Shown here: positions 1 through 12,873 of the stretch, piece by piece
Layout of the letters: each line of letters opens with the position of its first letter
How positions within the stretch are numbered: position 1 is the first letter of the stretch
Assembly (NCBI RefSeq): GCF_001310225.1
Contig: NZ_CP012898.1
Location: 1 to 64,000 of the forward strand
Direction of reading: 5' to 3'
DNA length: 64,000 nucleotides
From: Pseudalgibacter alginicilyticus
Lineage (GTDB): Bacteria > Bacteroidota > Bacteroidia > Flavobacteriales > Flavobacteriaceae
The notes under the pieces: generated by a model
What the model was told of the DNA's origin: nothing
The model's database searches: none
What the model saw: only the letters and a program-made list of their open reading frames with translations
Position numbers and translations under genes: made by a program

Positions 1-217
1 TTAGTTATTCACTAAATTTGATTTTGTTAATTAAGAAAATCGCTATGTTAGTTGGGTACTATTACTTAATTATAAACCTTGATTAATAGGAATATTTATC
101 AATTTTTAAAAAGACTTTTAATTTAGCTGATTCTGATATGAAAATGGACTTTTATGTAGTGAATATGATTTGAGAGTTTATAATATTTTATTACTTAAGA
201 ACTAAAAGTTTTATAAC

Positions 218-250
218 AAAAAGACAGATAAATTATTTATCTGTCTTTTT
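218..250 (-). terminator. Rho-independent terminator of the giant adhesin gene
   Basis: A perfect 15-bp stem (218-232 with 236-250) closes on a 3-base loop. The outer five pairs are A/T, so the minus-strand transcript ends in a run of U. It lies 25 bases past the stop of the adhesin gene, as expected for its terminator. The rest of 1-217 shows no gene. Confidence 0.85.
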
Positions 251-274
251 CTTCAAGATTTTATTATCAATTAT

Positions 275-3200
275 TTATCTTAAAATAACAAAACGTTTTG
301 TTTCAGTTTTTCCTTCATTAGTTATTTTTATAAGGTATACTCCATCTTGATAGTTTTCATTTAAATCTATTGATATTAAAGTTTTATTTAGAATATTAAT
401 AGTTGAAATTTCTCGGCCTAAAGCGTCAAAAATACTTAAAGTTGTTTCATTAGCAAGCAACGTATTTTGTAAACGTACTATTAGTTTTTCATTTGCTGGG
501 TTAGGAAACAGTCTAAAATCAAATACGTTATTATTATCAATGTTTAATGTTCCACAATCTTCTTCGTTAGTATTAGGATTGTTAGAAGGATCATTATCAT
601 CACAATCACCTGCTACTAAGGAATAATTGTCGTTTGGTAATTGACATAAAGTTTTGTTTGTTAATACATTGTCAACACCAAAACCATCTCCATCGTTATC
701 AATATAATAGACTATGGGATCACCTTCTAACACAACCATAAATGATGTCGTTGATTCATTGCCATGTCTATCAGTTGCTATTATTGTTATTTCAGTGTTT
801 TCATTGATAACAGTGCTTGCAGCTGGTATTTGTGAAAGATTAATGTTAGTAGAACAATTGTCGGTTACTTGAACAAGTGATGAATAATCTGGTAGATATA
901 CCGTACACATTTCATTCTTATTTATTATTTGATTATCAATTGGAATAATAACTGGCGGTGTTGTATCTTCAGGTATGATATTAAATGTTATTGTTGATAT
1001 GTTATTATAACTATCTGTTGCTGTTATTATTACAGAAGTTGTTTCTGTGATTTCGGTTCCAACAGTAGGTTCTTGTTCTATTACTAATGAACTATTACAG
1101 TTATCACTAATATTAGCTAAAGAGCTATAATCTTTTACGATGACTTTGCATGCTGTATTTAAAGGCTCAATTTGATCTTCAATACTGTTTATTGATGGAG
1201 CAATGGAATCAACGATTCCTACTGCAGCTGTTGTATTTGCTGTTAAACCATTAGCATCAGTCACAGTAACATTATAAGTCCCATTTTTAATATTACTTAA
1301 ATCTTTTGTTTCAGCATTGGTATTCCATTGGTAATTAAATGGTGGCATGCCACCTAAGACATCTAATTCAATTTTTCCATCAAAGGATTCCGAGCATGTA
1401 GCATCGATAACTTGTGTTCGTAATTTTAAACCTGTAGAAAATACTGCTGTAACAGTTTTATTGCTGTTCATAGTAATAATTTCGTTATTATTATAACTAT
1501 CTAAATCACCTTCCCATCTATCAAAAAACCAACCTGTATCTGGGTTAGCACTTATTGTAACATTAGAACCATAACTGTATGTAGTGCTTTCAGGAGTTGC
1601 TGATACATTACCGTTACCAACAATATTAGTAGTGAGTTTATAGGCTTCTTCAATAAAAATAGCTTTAATATTTTTATTAGTATCCATCAATATAGTTTCT
1701 TGATTGTTTGAAGTTGATAAGTCATTTTCCCATCTTTCAAACTTCCACCCTTCATTTGCAATAGCCTCTATATTTACATTAGTATTATTTTCATAATAAC
1801 TGGTTTTAGGAACTGTTTCTATAAATCCGTTTCCTAATTTCTCTATTGTTAAATTATAGTAATTGACTGTTACATCATTTTCTATAGGAGTTGTAAAACA
1901 TATAGTGTTTTCTGAATTTATTTCGCTTTTATTATTGACATTATCAATAACAACGGGAGCCAAGCAGTATTTTGTGTCAGATTGTCCTTCGAAAACAAAG
2001 GTTGCCCCTAATTCTATACCTGATTCATAAAGGAAATATTCACCATCATTTTCAGAGACATAAATGTCATATGATTTTATGCCACTGCCATTAGAATCAT
2101 CTTCGGCATTTAAATTAAGTTTTTGAATAAGTTGTTGTTCTATGCCTACATTGATTAAATCAGTAATTGTAGGCGATAATGCATCTATTGTATTAATGCT
2201 TTCGTTAGTAGGTATAGGGGCATTATCATCAAAAAAGATATTTGCTTTTGCTTTTAAATCATCTCCTGTAGTTGTTTCAGATGCCGCTTTTATAGTATAT
2301 GAAACAAAGCCTTCACCTATTCCATTTTCATCATTAACAGGTAAAAAGCCTTGTAATGCATTTGCAGGAGCAAGTCCTGTTTCAGGATCTATAGATTGGA
2401 ATACCCATATAAGCTCTGAGTTTACAACATCTATTCCAAAAGAAACAACTAAATCAATACCTATTTCATCAGCAAGGGGTAATCTTTTAGAATAGTTTGA
2501 TAAACCTTCAGGGACATTAAAGGTATGTTTACCAAATCCAAAACCATTCAACCTAAAGCTAGAAGGGTTAAAATTTTCAAATATAGATTGACGTATAATG
2601 ACGCGTTGTGCTGGAGCGGTTGCAAAATCTGGATCGTTTTCAAAGTTTATAGTATAGATTAAATTATCATCTTTAGAAACAAATTTTTCTGGTCCAAATC
2701 CTTTTGGACCAATAATTTCATTTGGATCGCAGGAGGCAACAACAGGTTTGCAAAAATAACTTTGACCGCCACAAATGGCCATACCTGCTGCACCAATGAG
2801 AGCACCAGAACCACCACCATAAAGATCTATAGCACCACCAGCAAAGCAGGTTGCTAAAGCTCCGTTATCGTCAGCTGTAGGGTTGTCTGGTAATGCTAAA
2901 TCATATAGTGATATGGCACAAGAAGCTATACCAAACGAGCATGATGCTATACCTAATCCGCATCCAACTACAGTAGCGCAGAGGCCTATACCAACACCGC
3001 AACCCACAACAGATAGTGCACAACCTACGCCAGTTCCTAGTGCTTGACTACAAAGTATGGAGTCAGAGCCCCCCCCACCACATCCATCACTTGGGGGTGT
3101 TGGGGGATCATCAGGACTAGGTGGGTTATCTGGGTCATTTGGTGAAGGTGGGTCGCTTCCAGGTGGTGGCTCAGGACAAGGTGTTCCTGGAGGAGTTCCA

Positions 3201-6200
3201 CTTACGCTACCTGAACTACAATCCACAGGTTTTGGGTCACAATTTCCAGAAGGACAATCTGGTTCTGGGTCGTCATTACAGTCTCCACTTGGACAATCAG
3301 GGTCTGGATCATTTTCACAATCCCCTTTTAATGGGCACCCTGGTTGAGGGTTACAAGAAGGCTCTGGACAATCATCACAAGTCTCACCATAAGGACAGCC
3401 ATCAGGACCATTTGGTCCAGGGGGACCTGGAGGAGTAGGCCCATTTCCAGGCCCTCCTGGTCCACCTGGCCCTCCAGGCCCTTCAGGTATGTTTGGACCA
3501 CCAGGACCACCAGGACCACCAGGAGATCCTCTTTCACCGATACCCCCAGGTGCACCAGGTACACCAGGTTCACCAATGCCTGGTTTATAGGCCGTAAAGC
3601 AAATAGCCAGTTGGAAATCGTTAATTTTTTCTAAACTAAAACTTCCTCCATACATGAAATTGTAAGCTTCAAATGCAGATGTATCTAAAATAAATTTATT
3701 GGAATCAAAATTCTTAATGCCTTTTGCAGCTGTTAATATTACCCAACATTTATCTACCGCAGGATACCAACCGGCTAAATATGTGGGTGAGTTGCTATAA
3801 TCTAAACTTCTCATACGTACTCTAAAAGGGTTTTCTGTTGTTGATTGTATGTTTAGTTCACCAGTTAGTGTTATGGCATCATAACCCAAAGGCCCTCCAG
3901 ATTCGCCCGAATATTTATTGATATCCCATTGGTATTGACCTCCTTTAGAAAAAATAGCATTGCTGGCTAAAATTTCTCCAGGTTTATTATTTCCTGGACT
4001 ATATACGTTTTCTTCTAATGATATATTATTACAATCCGTACAAGGAAATGTTATTCCTATAGTATCAGTTTGTTTTAAATACCCATAATCAATATAGTTG
4101 CCTAACATAGCTTTAGTAAAAGCTACTCTATCGCGAACTGTTTCTCTATCTTCATAAAAAGCGTCTGGATTGTCTAAAGCAATTAATCTTGCTGTTTCAA
4201 TTTTATCTACTAAACTAAATACCAGTCCATTAGGGTTTGATGCGATAACTGTGGCTTTTATAGGAAAAGTATTTGGTTTAAAATCAGCTATGTTTAGCGT
4301 TATAGAAGTGGACTCTCCAGCTTTTAAATCTCTAGCTAAAAAAGGAACGTTATGATATCCGTTGCTTGTTACGTAGTCCTTCTCATTTTGAAGCCTACCA
4401 TAAATATCAATTGATGAATTTTTCTTTAATTTTCCTTCGCTTTGTATATCAATGATGTTTACATTATCTAATATGGTAAGTTCTGCTAATACAGCTGGTA
4501 TATCTATATTTCCTTCATTTGTAATTATAAACTCAAACATAGCACTTTTGCCAGCCCTTAAAGCATCTGGTGCTATTATATCGTAAACTAATGCTGCGTA
4601 GGTAGAACTTGTTTCAACAGTTAAGGCCTGATTTAATGTTACTGTTGATGCATTAGGGTTGGTTAATTTCAAATCATAAGTATCTAATGTAACATCATTT
4701 AAATCCCAGTTTATAGTGGCTTCCATACTATTAGATAAAGTAATACTTAAAGCATTAAGAACTTCAACTCCATTTTTCATGAGTGTTGCAGTCATACCAT
4801 CACGAAAACCGGCTCCTGTAATAGATGTACTTACAAGGTCATCTCCAACCGCATTAGGTGAAATACTTAAAATACTAAAATCTAAAACACGAGCTAAAAT
4901 CTCAATATTTTGATTTGTGCTATAGTCAGTATTGATTAAAATATAATAATAACCTGCTTGTGTATTTGGTACTAAAACACGTTGATCTGGACTATTGGTA
5001 TAAATCTGTTTAAATTCGAATTCATTTGGGGTAGGGATTTCCTCATGAGAGACATACATGTAATTTACTCCAGTAAAAATGTTAGAGTCTAAATCAATAA
5101 TTAAGTCTTTTCCATCCTCTACAAGTACTTTATAGTATAGCCAGCCATTTTTCTTAAATGGAGAATAGGAAGGTGTGTCTATGGTTAATTCCCTAACTTC
5201 TAGGTCCATTGTAGTTTCACTAATACCAACATTATTGTCGTAATTACTTTCGTTTAAAGTATTGAATACATTTGTTTTTCCAATACCAAAATAGCTTCCA
5301 GGTAAAACACCTCTTATGGGGCTATTTAAGTTTACTGTTTGTGATTCGCCTGGCTGTAATTCAATTTGTAAATTATTTGATGCTAATAAAGAAGCTAAAT
5401 CACTAAAGATGTTAGTATCTTGATTTACAAAAAGTGTATTTCCGATTTCACCGATAGCTGGATTAGTACCTATATTACTTATTGTAAATTGGGTATCTAA
5501 ATCATCTCCTAATAGTCCTTCAGAAGGAACTATGAGATTTGAAATACTTAAATCTGAAGGTTCTGGAATTAATATTTCAGTTATCTTATGTGCAACATTA
5601 TTTTCATCTCCAAATACTCCTTCATATATGCTATTAAATTTATCAGTATTGGCTAATAAATAGTAATTTCCAGTTAAGGTATTCGGGGCATTTATCTCGA
5701 CACTGTTTGTTGTACTTTCTCCAGGTTGTAAAATAATATCTTGAATTTTATGGGCAACTTCGTTAGGCTTATTGGAAATATTAGGCATTGAACCCAAATA
5801 GAACGCATCAACCCAATGAGACCTTGTTGGTCCAACACCTTGATTAGTAATAGTATATTCAATATTAAATTTCTGTCCTTTAATAATAGTTGAAGGAACC
5901 GTGAGGTTTGACACAATTAAGTCTGCATTAGGTACCTCAATAACTTCAATTGTTTTTAGAGATTTATTGTTAATTTTATTAGTATCCTCTGAAACTGTAT
6001 CATTGAAATCAGCAAATACTATGATATGATATGTACCTGAAATTCCATTAGGAATTTTAACGGTTTTAATTGTTTGTTTCGTTTCTCCTGCCTTTAAACC
6101 GTTTGTACTTAATTGTTCTAAATAAAAATCATCAGAGCTTAAAGTTTCATCAAAACTTAGATAAAGTCTTGTTTGAAAACTATAACTTAGATTGTCGCTG

Positions 6201-9200
6201 CCACTATTAACTACATCCCATTGTATTAATGTATCTGAGCCAGCATCAACTTCCGCAGAAACTTGAAGGCTATTAACCGCAATATCTATGTTTTTTGGTT
6301 CTTCAGCTATTGGGTTTGATAGTATAGGTGAGGCTAAGTTTATAGAGAAATTACTGATTTTGTTATTTAATTCATTAGTTTCAAATACTTTATCGTAATT
6401 GTCTACATAAAGATGTATATAAATGTCATCTGGAGTTTTTAAAGGTATTTGCAATGTTACCGATTTATCTAAGGTGGTACCTCCTAAAATTGTATTAGAA
6501 AAATTTTGAGTAGATAGAGGGATCATTTCTGAAGGTATCCAATTAGGGGATGTTGACCAGTAAAACGAGGTAGAAAAAGGTTTGGCATCTGCAACTCCAC
6601 CATTGTGAATCCTATAATTTAATGTAAAAGGTTCACCTCTTGTTATGTTTTGAGGGTATTCTAAAGACACAGGGGCGAGATCTGCTCGATCATCAAATTT
6701 AATGTTGATAGTGTCATCGCTCCTTAGTACATTGTTACTTCTGGTTTCATACTCAAATACATTTTCATCTGAATCTGTTACGACATAAACATAATAGTCC
6801 CCTTCAATACGTTCAGGAATTTTAAAATTAAAATCAGTAGTATTTACAGTATATGTTTGGCCATTTTCTAACGGATTGGTTATACTTTTTCCAGCCAAAT
6901 AAGTTTTAGCATTTTGACTAAAAGTATTGGTGCCGAGTGAAATAGCATTATTTTCATCAAATGTAGGATCTTGAGAAATATAGACTTCATCTTTCCATTT
7001 ATTGACCAATGGAGGGTTATTCCCAAAATTTTCTACAGTCCATGACATATTTAAGTTTTGATTTGCTATGGCATCAGTAGGAATATTAATAGATGTTACA
7101 GAAAGATCAGAAGGTGGTCTCAATATAATATTTATGGGTTCACTTCTCATGATGTTATTTCCATAGCTAGATTCGTACATTCCAGTATAGTTACTAATGA
7201 TATAAAAATAATACTCACCAAAAATATTTTCTGGAAGTTTAATATTCTGTATTTTATTATAGGTTTCATTGACTCTAACAAAATCTTCAATGACACAATC
7301 ACCACCATTTTTTCCTAATGACACTAAAGAATCATTAACCTTGGTTGAAGTTGCAAAAGAAAAAGTTGGTTCTTTTGATATAAATACAGCATCTATCCAA
7401 TACCTTTCAAATTTACACGGTCCTATTAATGGATCCAAAGGGATACTGGTATAAGAAACAATAGATGATCCTGAATACCCACCACCATTTCTACTTCTAC
7501 CAGAAGAGGTTGAGCTGCTTAACGAGGTGTTAGATGATACATAAGGAGCTCTCCTCCAATAGCCACCAATAGCATCTTTTTCACCTACATTTTCAACAAC
7601 GTATTGAATGGCAATTTCATCACCTGAAAAAGCACTTATTGGAGCACCCACACTAAGTAAATCTAAATCTGGAGTAGGAGGAAAATCTATAAATAATTGT
7701 TGATTTACAAAATTGTTCAACTCGTTAGATTCACTTAACGAGTCTCCATGGTCTCCTCTTTGTTCTGACACACAAACGCCATTTTCTAATCTACAATAGG
7801 CATCTTTATTATCTGTAATGATGAATACATAATAATTGCCTGTTATACCAAGAGGAATAGACACTTGTTGTGAATTAGAGTAAGATTCTCCAGGTAGTAA
7901 GGCACTAATATTGTCGAATTCTCCAAGCATAATATCATCCCCAGCTCTTAAATCTAAATCGGGAGATAACCAAATCCTATCCTTCCATTTAGTGTTATTG
8001 GTATTGCCGGTTCCAATATTATTAACTTCCCATGATACTGTTATGGTATTTCCTGATATAGCTTCTGAAGGAAAGTCAGGGTTGTTAATGGTAATGTCGG
8101 GTATTCCAGCAGCGGTAAAGTTTTGAATAGGACCTTCCGTTGAAAAACAAGAGTTTTTAGAAATAATTTGCCATGAATATTCCGTGTTTATATTCAAATT
8201 TCTAATATTATACTCTAATTGGTTTAGATCTGAAACTAAAGGCTCTAAAGGTTTAGGTGCATCAGTTGGCCATAGAAAGAGGTCATATAAAACGGTAAAG
8301 TCGCCTGGGCTCCAAGATAACCTTATGGGCTGATTTATGTTCACAGATTGATTAGCAGGTAGCATATTACTTACTGAAATTGGTGCAGAAGCAGGAATTA
8401 CTTTAACAACTATACTATCTGAAAACTCACAACCATTATTAAACGTACCTTCTACCTTATATTCTGTGTCTACGCTTGGAGCTACGGTTATAGAATTGGA
8501 AGTTAAACCAGTTGACCATAGTAGTTCGTCAGCGTTATGTATATCCAGTGTTATGGCTTGACCTAAACAAAGAGTGGTTACCGAAGAAGTACTAATTTTG
8601 GGGTGTAATTCGGTTTCTAATTGAAAAGGTATTGATGCAACTTCACAACCTTGTACATTAGACACAGTTGCAATATAATTACCGGGCAAATCTGTAGTAA
8701 TTTCTGTAGCATTCCCTAAATCATAGAACTCGTTGTCATATATTCTTCGCCATTTAACTGGCGTGTTATATTGAGTACTCAATGTGGTTATATTTCCTTG
8801 GCATATAGTGTTTCCTTGCGAGGATTGAATTACAGGTTCGGAACCAGGGTCTAAAACAGTAAGATTAAGAGTATGTTGAGTGCCGCATTCGTTGCTTGAA
8901 TCAGTGAATGTGTAGATCCCAGATTCGGTGTATGTCTGTCCTCCAAATATATAAGACTCATTTTTGCATATAGTAATATTTTTTTGCGTAGATAACTGTT
9001 CAATAACTTCGATACTTGTAGAATCTGAAACAAGCTCAATACCATTAAAAGCTGTATAAGTAAGTGTATATGTATTTGGTAGAGCATCAGAAACTAAAAA
9101 TATATTATTTTCTACATATTCACCAGACCATGTGCCACCAGATGGACTTCCTTCTGGTAACTCAAAGTTTGATGTGTTTGTACATATAGCATCTAATTCT

Positions 9201-11914
9201 GGGGCGATTACTGGAGTAGTTGTAGTTTCTAAAACATTAAAACTGTCTTCTGCTTCCTTAGTACAACCATTTTCTTCATATTTATAGATTATCGTATAAG
9301 TTCCTGGTAATAATTCTGAAGGGCTTATATTTGTAATTGGGGTGTCAAGATCTGTATTAAAATAGTACAATCCTCCAGCTGGTTCTCCCATATCTAAGGT
9401 AATAGAGGCGTCTAAAATATTTATAGTATTAAACGGTAAATTTAATATGGGGTTTGGAACTGACTTTATAGTTACAATTACTTCTTCTATATTATTACAT
9501 CCGTTTGTATCTGTTATTTCTACGGAATAAGTAGTGGCTTCACTTGGATTAACACTTATTTCAGAAGTTGTAGCACCAGTATTCCAAATATATGTGTTTC
9601 CTCCAGTTGCAGTTAGTGTTACTGTTTCACCTTCGCAAATGGCTATATTAGGTGATACAGATGTTTCTGGATTGCTAAAATGGGTTGTGTTTTTTGAAAT
9701 ACTATCGTTCGAACTATCAATATCATCATCAATTATGGTGTAAGCACTTATCGAGTAGGTTGTTTCGGAAGAAAAATCTGCTGTTTGTGAAAATGTATAA
9801 GTTGTTTTATTTTCACTAAGGAGATTTAAATTATTAATAGTTTCAATAATAGGAGCTGCTCCATTAATACTATAAGCTACATTAAGATTGGTAATTGTTG
9901 TAGTTCCAAAATTAGTTATTTCAACCTCAATATTTTCATTTGTATTTAAATCACAGTCCGAATTAGGTGTTAAAATAGCTGATATACCAGCGTCATAATT
10001 TAACTTGGTACTTTGTGCCACTCTATAGGCAGGAGCCATATATAATTCGCCATTTTCATTAATGGCATATTCATAAAAAGCGAAGTTGTATGTGGTTGAT
10101 GGCTTTAAACCAGTGAGAGTGAAATTGTTTTCAAAACCATTAAATACCACATAATTTCCATTACCTAAATCTTCACCATTTCCAAAAATAGAATTAGCAT
10201 TGTAAGTAACAAAATCTGAAGGAGCTATGCTAACAGGAGCGCCTTCGTTGGCAATGACTAAGCGTCTAGTGCCATTTCCTGAAGTAAAGTTTATATCAAA
10301 TGAGTTGAAATCAACATTGGTAAATTGAGCATTTGATACCTGTATTGTAGGACGTTCACCAAAAGTTTCAAGAGCAAAATGATATCCTGGTTTTAGATAT
10401 AATTTAGAGTGGTTTCCATTAAATTCATATAAGGCAAAATGATAATTTTCACCAGCTAATAAATTTGTAATATTAACATTTGTTCCTGTGCCTGCATATA
10501 AAACATAATTTCCCGAATCATTAATGTTGTAATTGGTATTATAAAATCCTGATGAATTTGCGTTATAATTAGTTAGATCTTCAGGTTCAAAAGAAACAGG
10601 GCCATCTTGTCTACCTATTAAAAGTCTATTAGAACCATTTCCTTTTGTCCATGAAATATTAATACTTGTTGTGCTTCGACTACTAATAAATGCATTGTTA
10701 GCTTGAACAGTAGGAGTAGATAAAGTTGTTTGACTGTTTTCGTAAGGCGGATTGCCATTGGTATCGTTTCCTACTAAATAAAAAGTATCATTACCAGTGC
10801 CATTGTATTCAAAAACTTTGAAATAATAAGTTGTATTAGGTTGCAGACCATAAACCCAAGAAGCCCCATTGGTACCACTGTGCATAACAAATTCTCCAGG
10901 AGCAATTTCTTCCCCATTACCAAAGGTTGTGTTAGGTGTGTAAGAAGTGCCATCAACGGGCACAGCAGTAACAGGGCTCCCCGCTTTAGCAATAATAAGT
11001 CTGTTTATTCCATTTCCATACCAAGAAGAAGAAATATTTCGATAAAATCGGTTTCCATCTATATCACTAAAACTCATAGAAGTTGTATTTAGTGTGGGGT
11101 GAGCTGTGGTTATTTGGCTTGCAGTAGCACCAGGAGTAGAAACCGCAGAATTAGAGTTAAGGTATAACCTTCCATTATTTCCGTTATATTCAAATAAAGA
11201 AAAGTAGTAGGTGGTATTGGGTTTAAGATTGTACACATAATCATTAGTTCCAGATCCTTCATATAAAACAAAGTTGCCAGTACCTATTTGTGCAGAACTA
11301 TTTCCAAAACTGCTATGACTATAATAATTCGTACCATTTTCGGGTTCTATATCTACCGGACTTCCTTCTTTAGCAATAAGTATAGTTCCTTGTCCATTTC
11401 CTCGTGTCCAGCTAACAGTCATACTTGTACCAATAATATTACTAAATTCAATATTGCTAGCTTGAATTGTGGGTGGTGTTAAAGTTGTAGCATTTGCTTC
11501 TAAGTATGTACTTGTTAGATATTCAGTAGAAAAATCAGTACCATTATATTCAAAAATTTTAAAATAATAGGTGGTATTTGGTGATAAACCATCAATGTAG
11601 AGATAGGAATACCCTGTTCCATCATAGACAACAAATTCGCCAGGAGCAATTTCATTTCCTTGACCAAAAGCATTAGCATTATAATCAGTACCATCAGAAG
11701 GTACGGAATTAACAACCGATTCTGCTTTAGCGATTATAATTCGTCTTTCTCCGTCTCCTGGGGTAAAATTTATTCTTATTCTATTGCCATCTGTTTCTAT
11801 TACCGAGAAGTTAGAAGAGGGTGTTGTTGGCACTTGTGAAAAACCTAAACACGGAATGAATAAAATAAATAATAAAGCAAATGATTTGAATTTATAGAAA
11901 GTATAAGTATTCAT
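275..11914 (-). CDS. Giant multidomain surface adhesin with T9SS type A sorting domain
   Basis: A 3879-residue secreted protein. A signal peptide ending near GFSQ is followed by about five FN3-like repeats of about 125 residues (roughly 30-640), CARDB-like and Ig-like domains (640-1270), a long run of CARDB domains (about 1270-2255), a TIG-like region (about 2350-2440), a collagen-like stretch (2778-2838), an acidic Pro/Cys-rich stretch, and a Gly/Cys hydrophobic ladder (2955-2999). Then come a conserved domain starting [17 protein letters not shown], two InlB-B-type repeats, one SprB-like repeat, two HYR-like repeats, a calcium-binding-type segment ([11 protein letters not shown]) and a C-terminal type A sorting domain ([10 protein letters not shown] to the last residue). 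In this family the sorting domain directs T9SS export and surface attachment; an adhesive role is inferred from the domains. I see no enzyme domain. A terminator follows. No SusC/SusD or PorP gene adjoins it. Confidence 0.93.
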   Translation of the reverse strand: MNTYTFYKFKSFALLFILFIPCLGFSQVPTTPSSNFSVIETDGNRIRINFTPGDGERRIIIAKAESVVNSVPSDGTDYNANAFGQGNEIAPGEFVVYDGTGYSYLYIDGLSPNTTYYFKIFEYNGTDFSTEYLTSTYLEANATTLTPPTIQASNIEFSNIIGTSMTVSWTRGNGQGTILIAKEGSPVDIEPENGTNYYSHSSFGNSSAQIGTGNFVLYEGSGTNDYVYNLKPNTTYYFSLFEYNGNNGRLYLNSNSAVSTPGATASQITTAHPTLNTTSMSFSDIDGNRFYRNISSSWYGNGINRLIIAKAGSPVTAVPVDGTSYTPNTTFGNGEEIAPGEFVMHSGTNGASWVYGLQPNTTYYFKVFEYNGTGNDTFYLVGNDTNGNPPYENSQTTLSTPTVQANNAFISSRSTTSINISWTKGNGSNRLLIGRQDGPVSFEPEDLTNYNANSSGFYNTNYNINDSGNYVLYAGTGTNVNITNLLAGENYHFALYEFNGNHSKLYLKPGYHFALETFGERPTIQVSNAQFTNVDFNSFDINFTSGNGTRRLVIANEGAPVSIAPSDFVTYNANSIFGNGEDLGNGNYVVFNGFENNFTLTGLKPSTTYNFAFYEYAINENGELYMAPAYRVAQSTKLNYDAGISAILTPNSDCDLNTNENIEVEITNFGTTTITNLNVAYSINGAAPIIETINNLNLLSENKTTYTFSQTADFSSETTYSISAYTIIDDDIDSSNDSISKNTTHFSNPETSVSPNIAICEGETVTLTATGGNTYIWNTGATTSEISVNPSEATTYSVEITDTNGCNNIEEVIVTIKSVPNPILNLPFNTINILDASITLDMGEPAGGLYYFNTDLDTPITNISPSELLPGTYTIIYKYEENGCTKEAEDSFNVLETTTTPVIAPELDAICTNTSNFELPEGSPSGGTWSGEYVENNIFLVSDALPNTYTLTYTAFNGIELVSDSTSIEVIEQLSTQKNITICKNESYIFGGQTYTESGIYTFTDSSNECGTQHTLNLTVLDPGSEPVIQSSQGNTICQGNITTLSTQYNTPVKWRRIYDNEFYDLGNATEITTDLPGNYIATVSNVQGCEVASIPFQLETELHPKISTSSVTTLCLGQAITLDIHNADELLWSTGLTSNSITVAPSVDTEYKVEGTFNNGCEFSDSIVVKVIPASAPISVSNMLPANQSVNINQPIRLSWSPGDFTVLYDLFLWPTDAPKPLEPLVSDLNQLEYNIRNLNINTEYSWQIISKNSCFSTEGPIQNFTAAGIPDITINNPDFPSEAISGNTITVSWEVNNIGTGNTNNTKWKDRIWLSPDLDLRAGDDIMLGEFDNISALLPGESYSNSQQVSIPLGITGNYYVFIITDNKDAYCRLENGVCVSEQRGDHGDSLSESNELNNFVNQQLFIDFPPTPDLDLLSVGAPISAFSGDEIAIQYVVENVGEKDAIGGYWRRAPYVSSNTSLSSSTSSGRSRNGGGYSGSSIVSYTSIPLDPLIGPCKFERYWIDAVFISKEPTFSFATSTKVNDSLVSLGKNGGDCVIEDFVRVNETYNKIQNIKLPENIFGEYYFYIISNYTGMYESSYGNNIMRSEPINIILRPPSDLSVTSINIPTDAIANQNLNMSWTVENFGNNPPLVNKWKDEVYISQDPTFDENNAISLGTNTFSQNAKTYLAGKSITNPLENGQTYTVNTTDFNFKIPERIEGDYYVYVVTDSDENVFEYETRSNNVLRSDDTINIKFDDRADLAPVSLEYPQNITRGEPFTLNYRIHNGGVADAKPFSTSFYWSTSPNWIPSEMIPLSTQNFSNTILGGTTLDKSVTLQIPLKTPDDIYIHLYVDNYDKVFETNELNNKISNFSINLASPILSNPIAEEPKNIDIAVNSLQVSAEVDAGSDTLIQWDVVNSGSDNLSYSFQTRLYLSFDETLSSDDFYLEQLSTNGLKAGETKQTIKTVKIPNGISGTYHIIVFADFNDTVSEDTNKINNKSLKTIEVIEVPNADLIVSNLTVPSTIIKGQKFNIEYTITNQGVGPTRSHWVDAFYLGSMPNISNKPNEVAHKIQDIILQPGESTTNSVEINAPNTLTGNYYLLANTDKFNSIYEGVFGDENNVAHKITEILIPEPSDLSISNLIVPSEGLLGDDLDTQFTISNIGTNPAIGEIGNTLFVNQDTNIFSDLASLLASNNLQIELQPGESQTVNLNSPIRGVLPGSYFGIGKTNVFNTLNESNYDNNVGISETTMDLEVRELTIDTPSYSPFKKNGWLYYKVLVEDGKDLIIDLDSNIFTGVNYMYVSHEEIPTPNEFEFKQIYTNSPDQRVLVPNTQAGYYYILINTDYSTNQNIEILARVLDFSILSISPNAVGDDLVSTSITGAGFRDGMTATLMKNGVEVLNALSITLSNSMEATINWDLNDVTLDTYDLKLTNPNASTVTLNQALTVETSSTYAALVYDIIAPDALRAGKSAMFEFIITNEGNIDIPAVLAELTILDNVNIIDIQSEGKLKKNSSIDIYGRLQNEKDYVTSNGYHNVPFLARDLKAGESTSITLNIADFKPNTFPIKATVIASNPNGLVFSLVDKIETARLIALDNPDAFYEDRETVRDRVAFTKAMLGNYIDYGYLKQTDTIGITFPCTDCNNISLEENVYSPGNNKPGEILASNAIFSKGGQYQWDINKYSGESGGPLGYDAITLTGELNIQSTTENPFRVRMRSLDYSNSPTYLAGWYPAVDKCWVILTAAKGIKNFDSNKFILDTSAFEAYNFMYGGSFSLEKINDFQLAICFTAYKPGIGEPGVPGAPGGIGERGSPGGPGGPGGPNIPEGPGGPGGPGGPGNGPTPPGPPGPNGPDGCPYGETCDDCPEPSCNPQPGCPLKGDCENDPDPDCPSGDCNDDPEPDCPSGNCDPKPVDCSSGSVSGTPPGTPCPEPPPGSDPPSPNDPDNPPSPDDPPTPPSDGCGGGGSDSILCSQALGTGVGCALSVVGCGVGIGLCATVVGCGLGIASCSFGIASCAISLYDLALPDNPTADDNGALATCFAGGAIDLYGGGSGALIGAAGMAICGGQSYFCKPVVASCDPNEIIGPKGFGPEKFVSKDDNLIYTINFENDPDFATAPAQRVIIRQSIFENFNPSSFRLNGFGFGKHTFNVPEGLSNYSKRLPLADEIGIDLVVSFGIDVVNSELIWVFQSIDPETGLAPANALQGFLPVNDENGIGEGFVSYTIKAASETTTGDDLKAKANIFFDDNAPIPTNESINTIDALSPTITDLINVGIEQQLIQKLNLNAEDDSNGSGIKSYDIYVSENDGEYFLYESGIELGATFVFEGQSDTKYCLAPVVIDNVNNKSEINSENTICFTTPIENDVTVNYYNLTIEKLGNGFIETVPKTSYYENNTNVNIEAIANEGWKFERWENDLSTSNNQETILMDTNKNIKAIFIEEAYKLTTNIVGNGNVSATPESTTYSYGSNVTISANPDTGWFFDRWEGDLDSYNNNEIITMNSNKTVTAVFSTGLKLRTQVIDATCSESFDGKIELDVLGGMPPFNYQWNTNAETKDLSNIKNGTYNVTVTDANGLTANTTAAVGIVDSIAPSINSIEDQIEPLNTACKVIVKDYSSLANISDNCNSSLVIEQEPTVGTEITETTSVIITATDSYNNISTITFNIIPEDTTPPVIIPIDNQIINKNEMCTVYLPDYSSLVQVTDNCSTNINLSQIPAASTVINENTEITIIATDRHGNESTTSFMVVLEGDPIVYYIDNDGDGFGVDNVLTNKTLCQLPNDNYSLVAGDCDDNDPSNNPNTNEEDCGTLNIDNNNVFDFRLFPNPANEKLIVRLQNTLLANETTLSIFDALGREISTINILNKTLISIDLNENYQDGVYLIKITNEGKTETKRFVILR
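2918..3052 (-). repeat. Cysteine/glycine ladder inside the adhesin
   Basis: Residues 2955-2999 of the adhesin carry seven cysteines at 2955, 2965, 2972, 2979, 2985, 2992 and 2999, so most are 6-7 residues apart. Between them lie short Gly/Val/Ile/Ala blocks such as [20 protein letters not shown] and CSFGIAS. The stretch is hydrophobic enough to resemble a membrane segment although it sits in the middle of a secreted protein. I do not recognise the family. Confidence 0.8.
3401..3583 (-). repeat. Collagen-like Gly-X-Y stretch inside the adhesin
   Basis: Residues 2778-2838 read as imperfect Gly-X-Y triplets, for example [24 protein letters not shown] and [10 protein letters not shown]. The DNA is visibly richer in G and C than its surroundings because of the Gly/Pro codons. 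It is followed by an acidic Pro/Cys-rich stretch (3062-3400) with several near-repeats of the type PDCPSGDC. In collagens such triplets form a trimeric helix; whether these few broken triplets do so is unknown. Confidence 0.85.
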
Positions 11915-12063
11915 ATGAATTAATTTATTATAGTGTAGGTTATAGGGTGATTTGGAGTATGTATTAGTTTTTCTTACCAGACAACATATCTAAATTTTGG
12001 GAATACAAGAATGTTGTTCTTTACACATAGATTGCTGTTATTATCCTATTACATCTGACTAAG

Positions 12064-12119
12064 TGAGATACCGCTCACATAGAACTTTTAAGGAGTAAAA
12101 ATTAAAATTATGAGCGGTA
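12064..12119. repeat. Inverted repeat with two mutually exclusive hairpins
   Basis: TACCGCTCA (12069-12077) is the exact reverse complement of TGAGCGGTA (12111-12119), giving a 9-bp stem with a 33-base loop. GTGAG (12064-12068) can instead pair with CTCAC (12074-12078). The two pairings share bases and exclude each other. The site lies in the 272-base gap between the small barrel gene and the adhesin gene, both minus, so it would be in the 3' end of one transcript or the 5' leader of the other. No U-tract follows it, so it is not an ordinary terminator. Confidence 0.5.
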
Positions 12120-12186
12120 ATAGATTATAAATTATCAACACAGAAAATATATTGTTTTTTATAGCTTGATAATTTGGTGATTACAC

Positions 12187-12699
12187 TTAAATATTAAACT
12201 TAACCCCTCCGGCAATAACAAGTTGTCCGCCATCAATAACCACATATTTTAATTCTGCAAACGGTGTAATGTTTCCGCTAAGATTAAAATTTGCACCGCC
12301 ACCAATGTTAAGCCCTATACGACCATCACTAGCAGAGTAACTACCTCCAAAGCCGCCAAAAGCATCGTCGTAATCTACTTTTACGCTAGAGTAGTTAAGA
12401 CCAGCAATACCGTAAACATCTATATTATCTTCAGCTAAAAAGTAGTAATTGGCGTTAGCATTCACTTCAAACCAGCTAATATTAATACCACTTTCGTCTT
12501 TTGGTAAATAATAAATTAATGCAGGTGAAATTGTAAAATTGTCTGCTATTGGGAACTCAGCATTAACTCCTATACCTAAATTTTCGATTTCGGTTCCATA
12601 GGCCAAAAAACCACCTAACTTGGTTTCGGTTTGAGCAGATACATTTATAGAAAACATAGCGATTAATGCGATTGTTAGTGTGTAATTAAATTTTTTCAT
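12187..12699 (-). CDS. Small outer-membrane beta-barrel protein
   Basis: A 170-residue protein with a clear signal peptide (MKKFNYTLTIALIAMFSINV, cleavage after SAQ). The mature part alternates polar and aromatic/hydrophobic residues and is rich in Gly and Asn, ending FAELKYVVIDGGQLVIAGGVKFNI with a final aromatic strand, as in eight-stranded OmpW/OmpA-like barrels. Its length fits that class. The substrate or role cannot be read from the sequence. It lies upstream of the giant adhesin on the same strand, but 272 bases away with an inverted repeat between, so co-transcription is uncertain. Confidence 0.75.
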   Translation of the reverse strand: MKKFNYTLTIALIAMFSINVSAQTETKLGGFLAYGTEIENLGIGVNAEFPIADNFTISPALIYYLPKDESGINISWFEVNANANYYFLAEDNIDVYGIAGLNYSSVKVDYDDAFGGFGGSYSASDGRIGLNIGGGANFNLSGNITPFAELKYVVIDGGQLVIAGGVKFNI

Positions 12700-12873
12700 T
12701 GTTTTTGGTTTAAAGATTTATTAATTAAATAGTTGTTTTACTTTTTTAATTATTTTACAGCTATCATGGCCTTATTGTTGTTGTCTGTATTTCATTTAAA
12801 AACAGCAAACAACAATGATCAAGAATAAATAGTATGAAGAAAATAAAAGCTGTATTAATATTTTTCTTATAGT

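Noticed and set aside
2142-3634. Several plus-strand open frames (2142-2495, 3057-3347, 3121-3438, 3344-3634)
   Set aside because: They lie antisense to the adhesin; the ones at 3.0-3.6 kb exist because the Gly/Pro- and Cys-rich codons leave few stops on the other strand.
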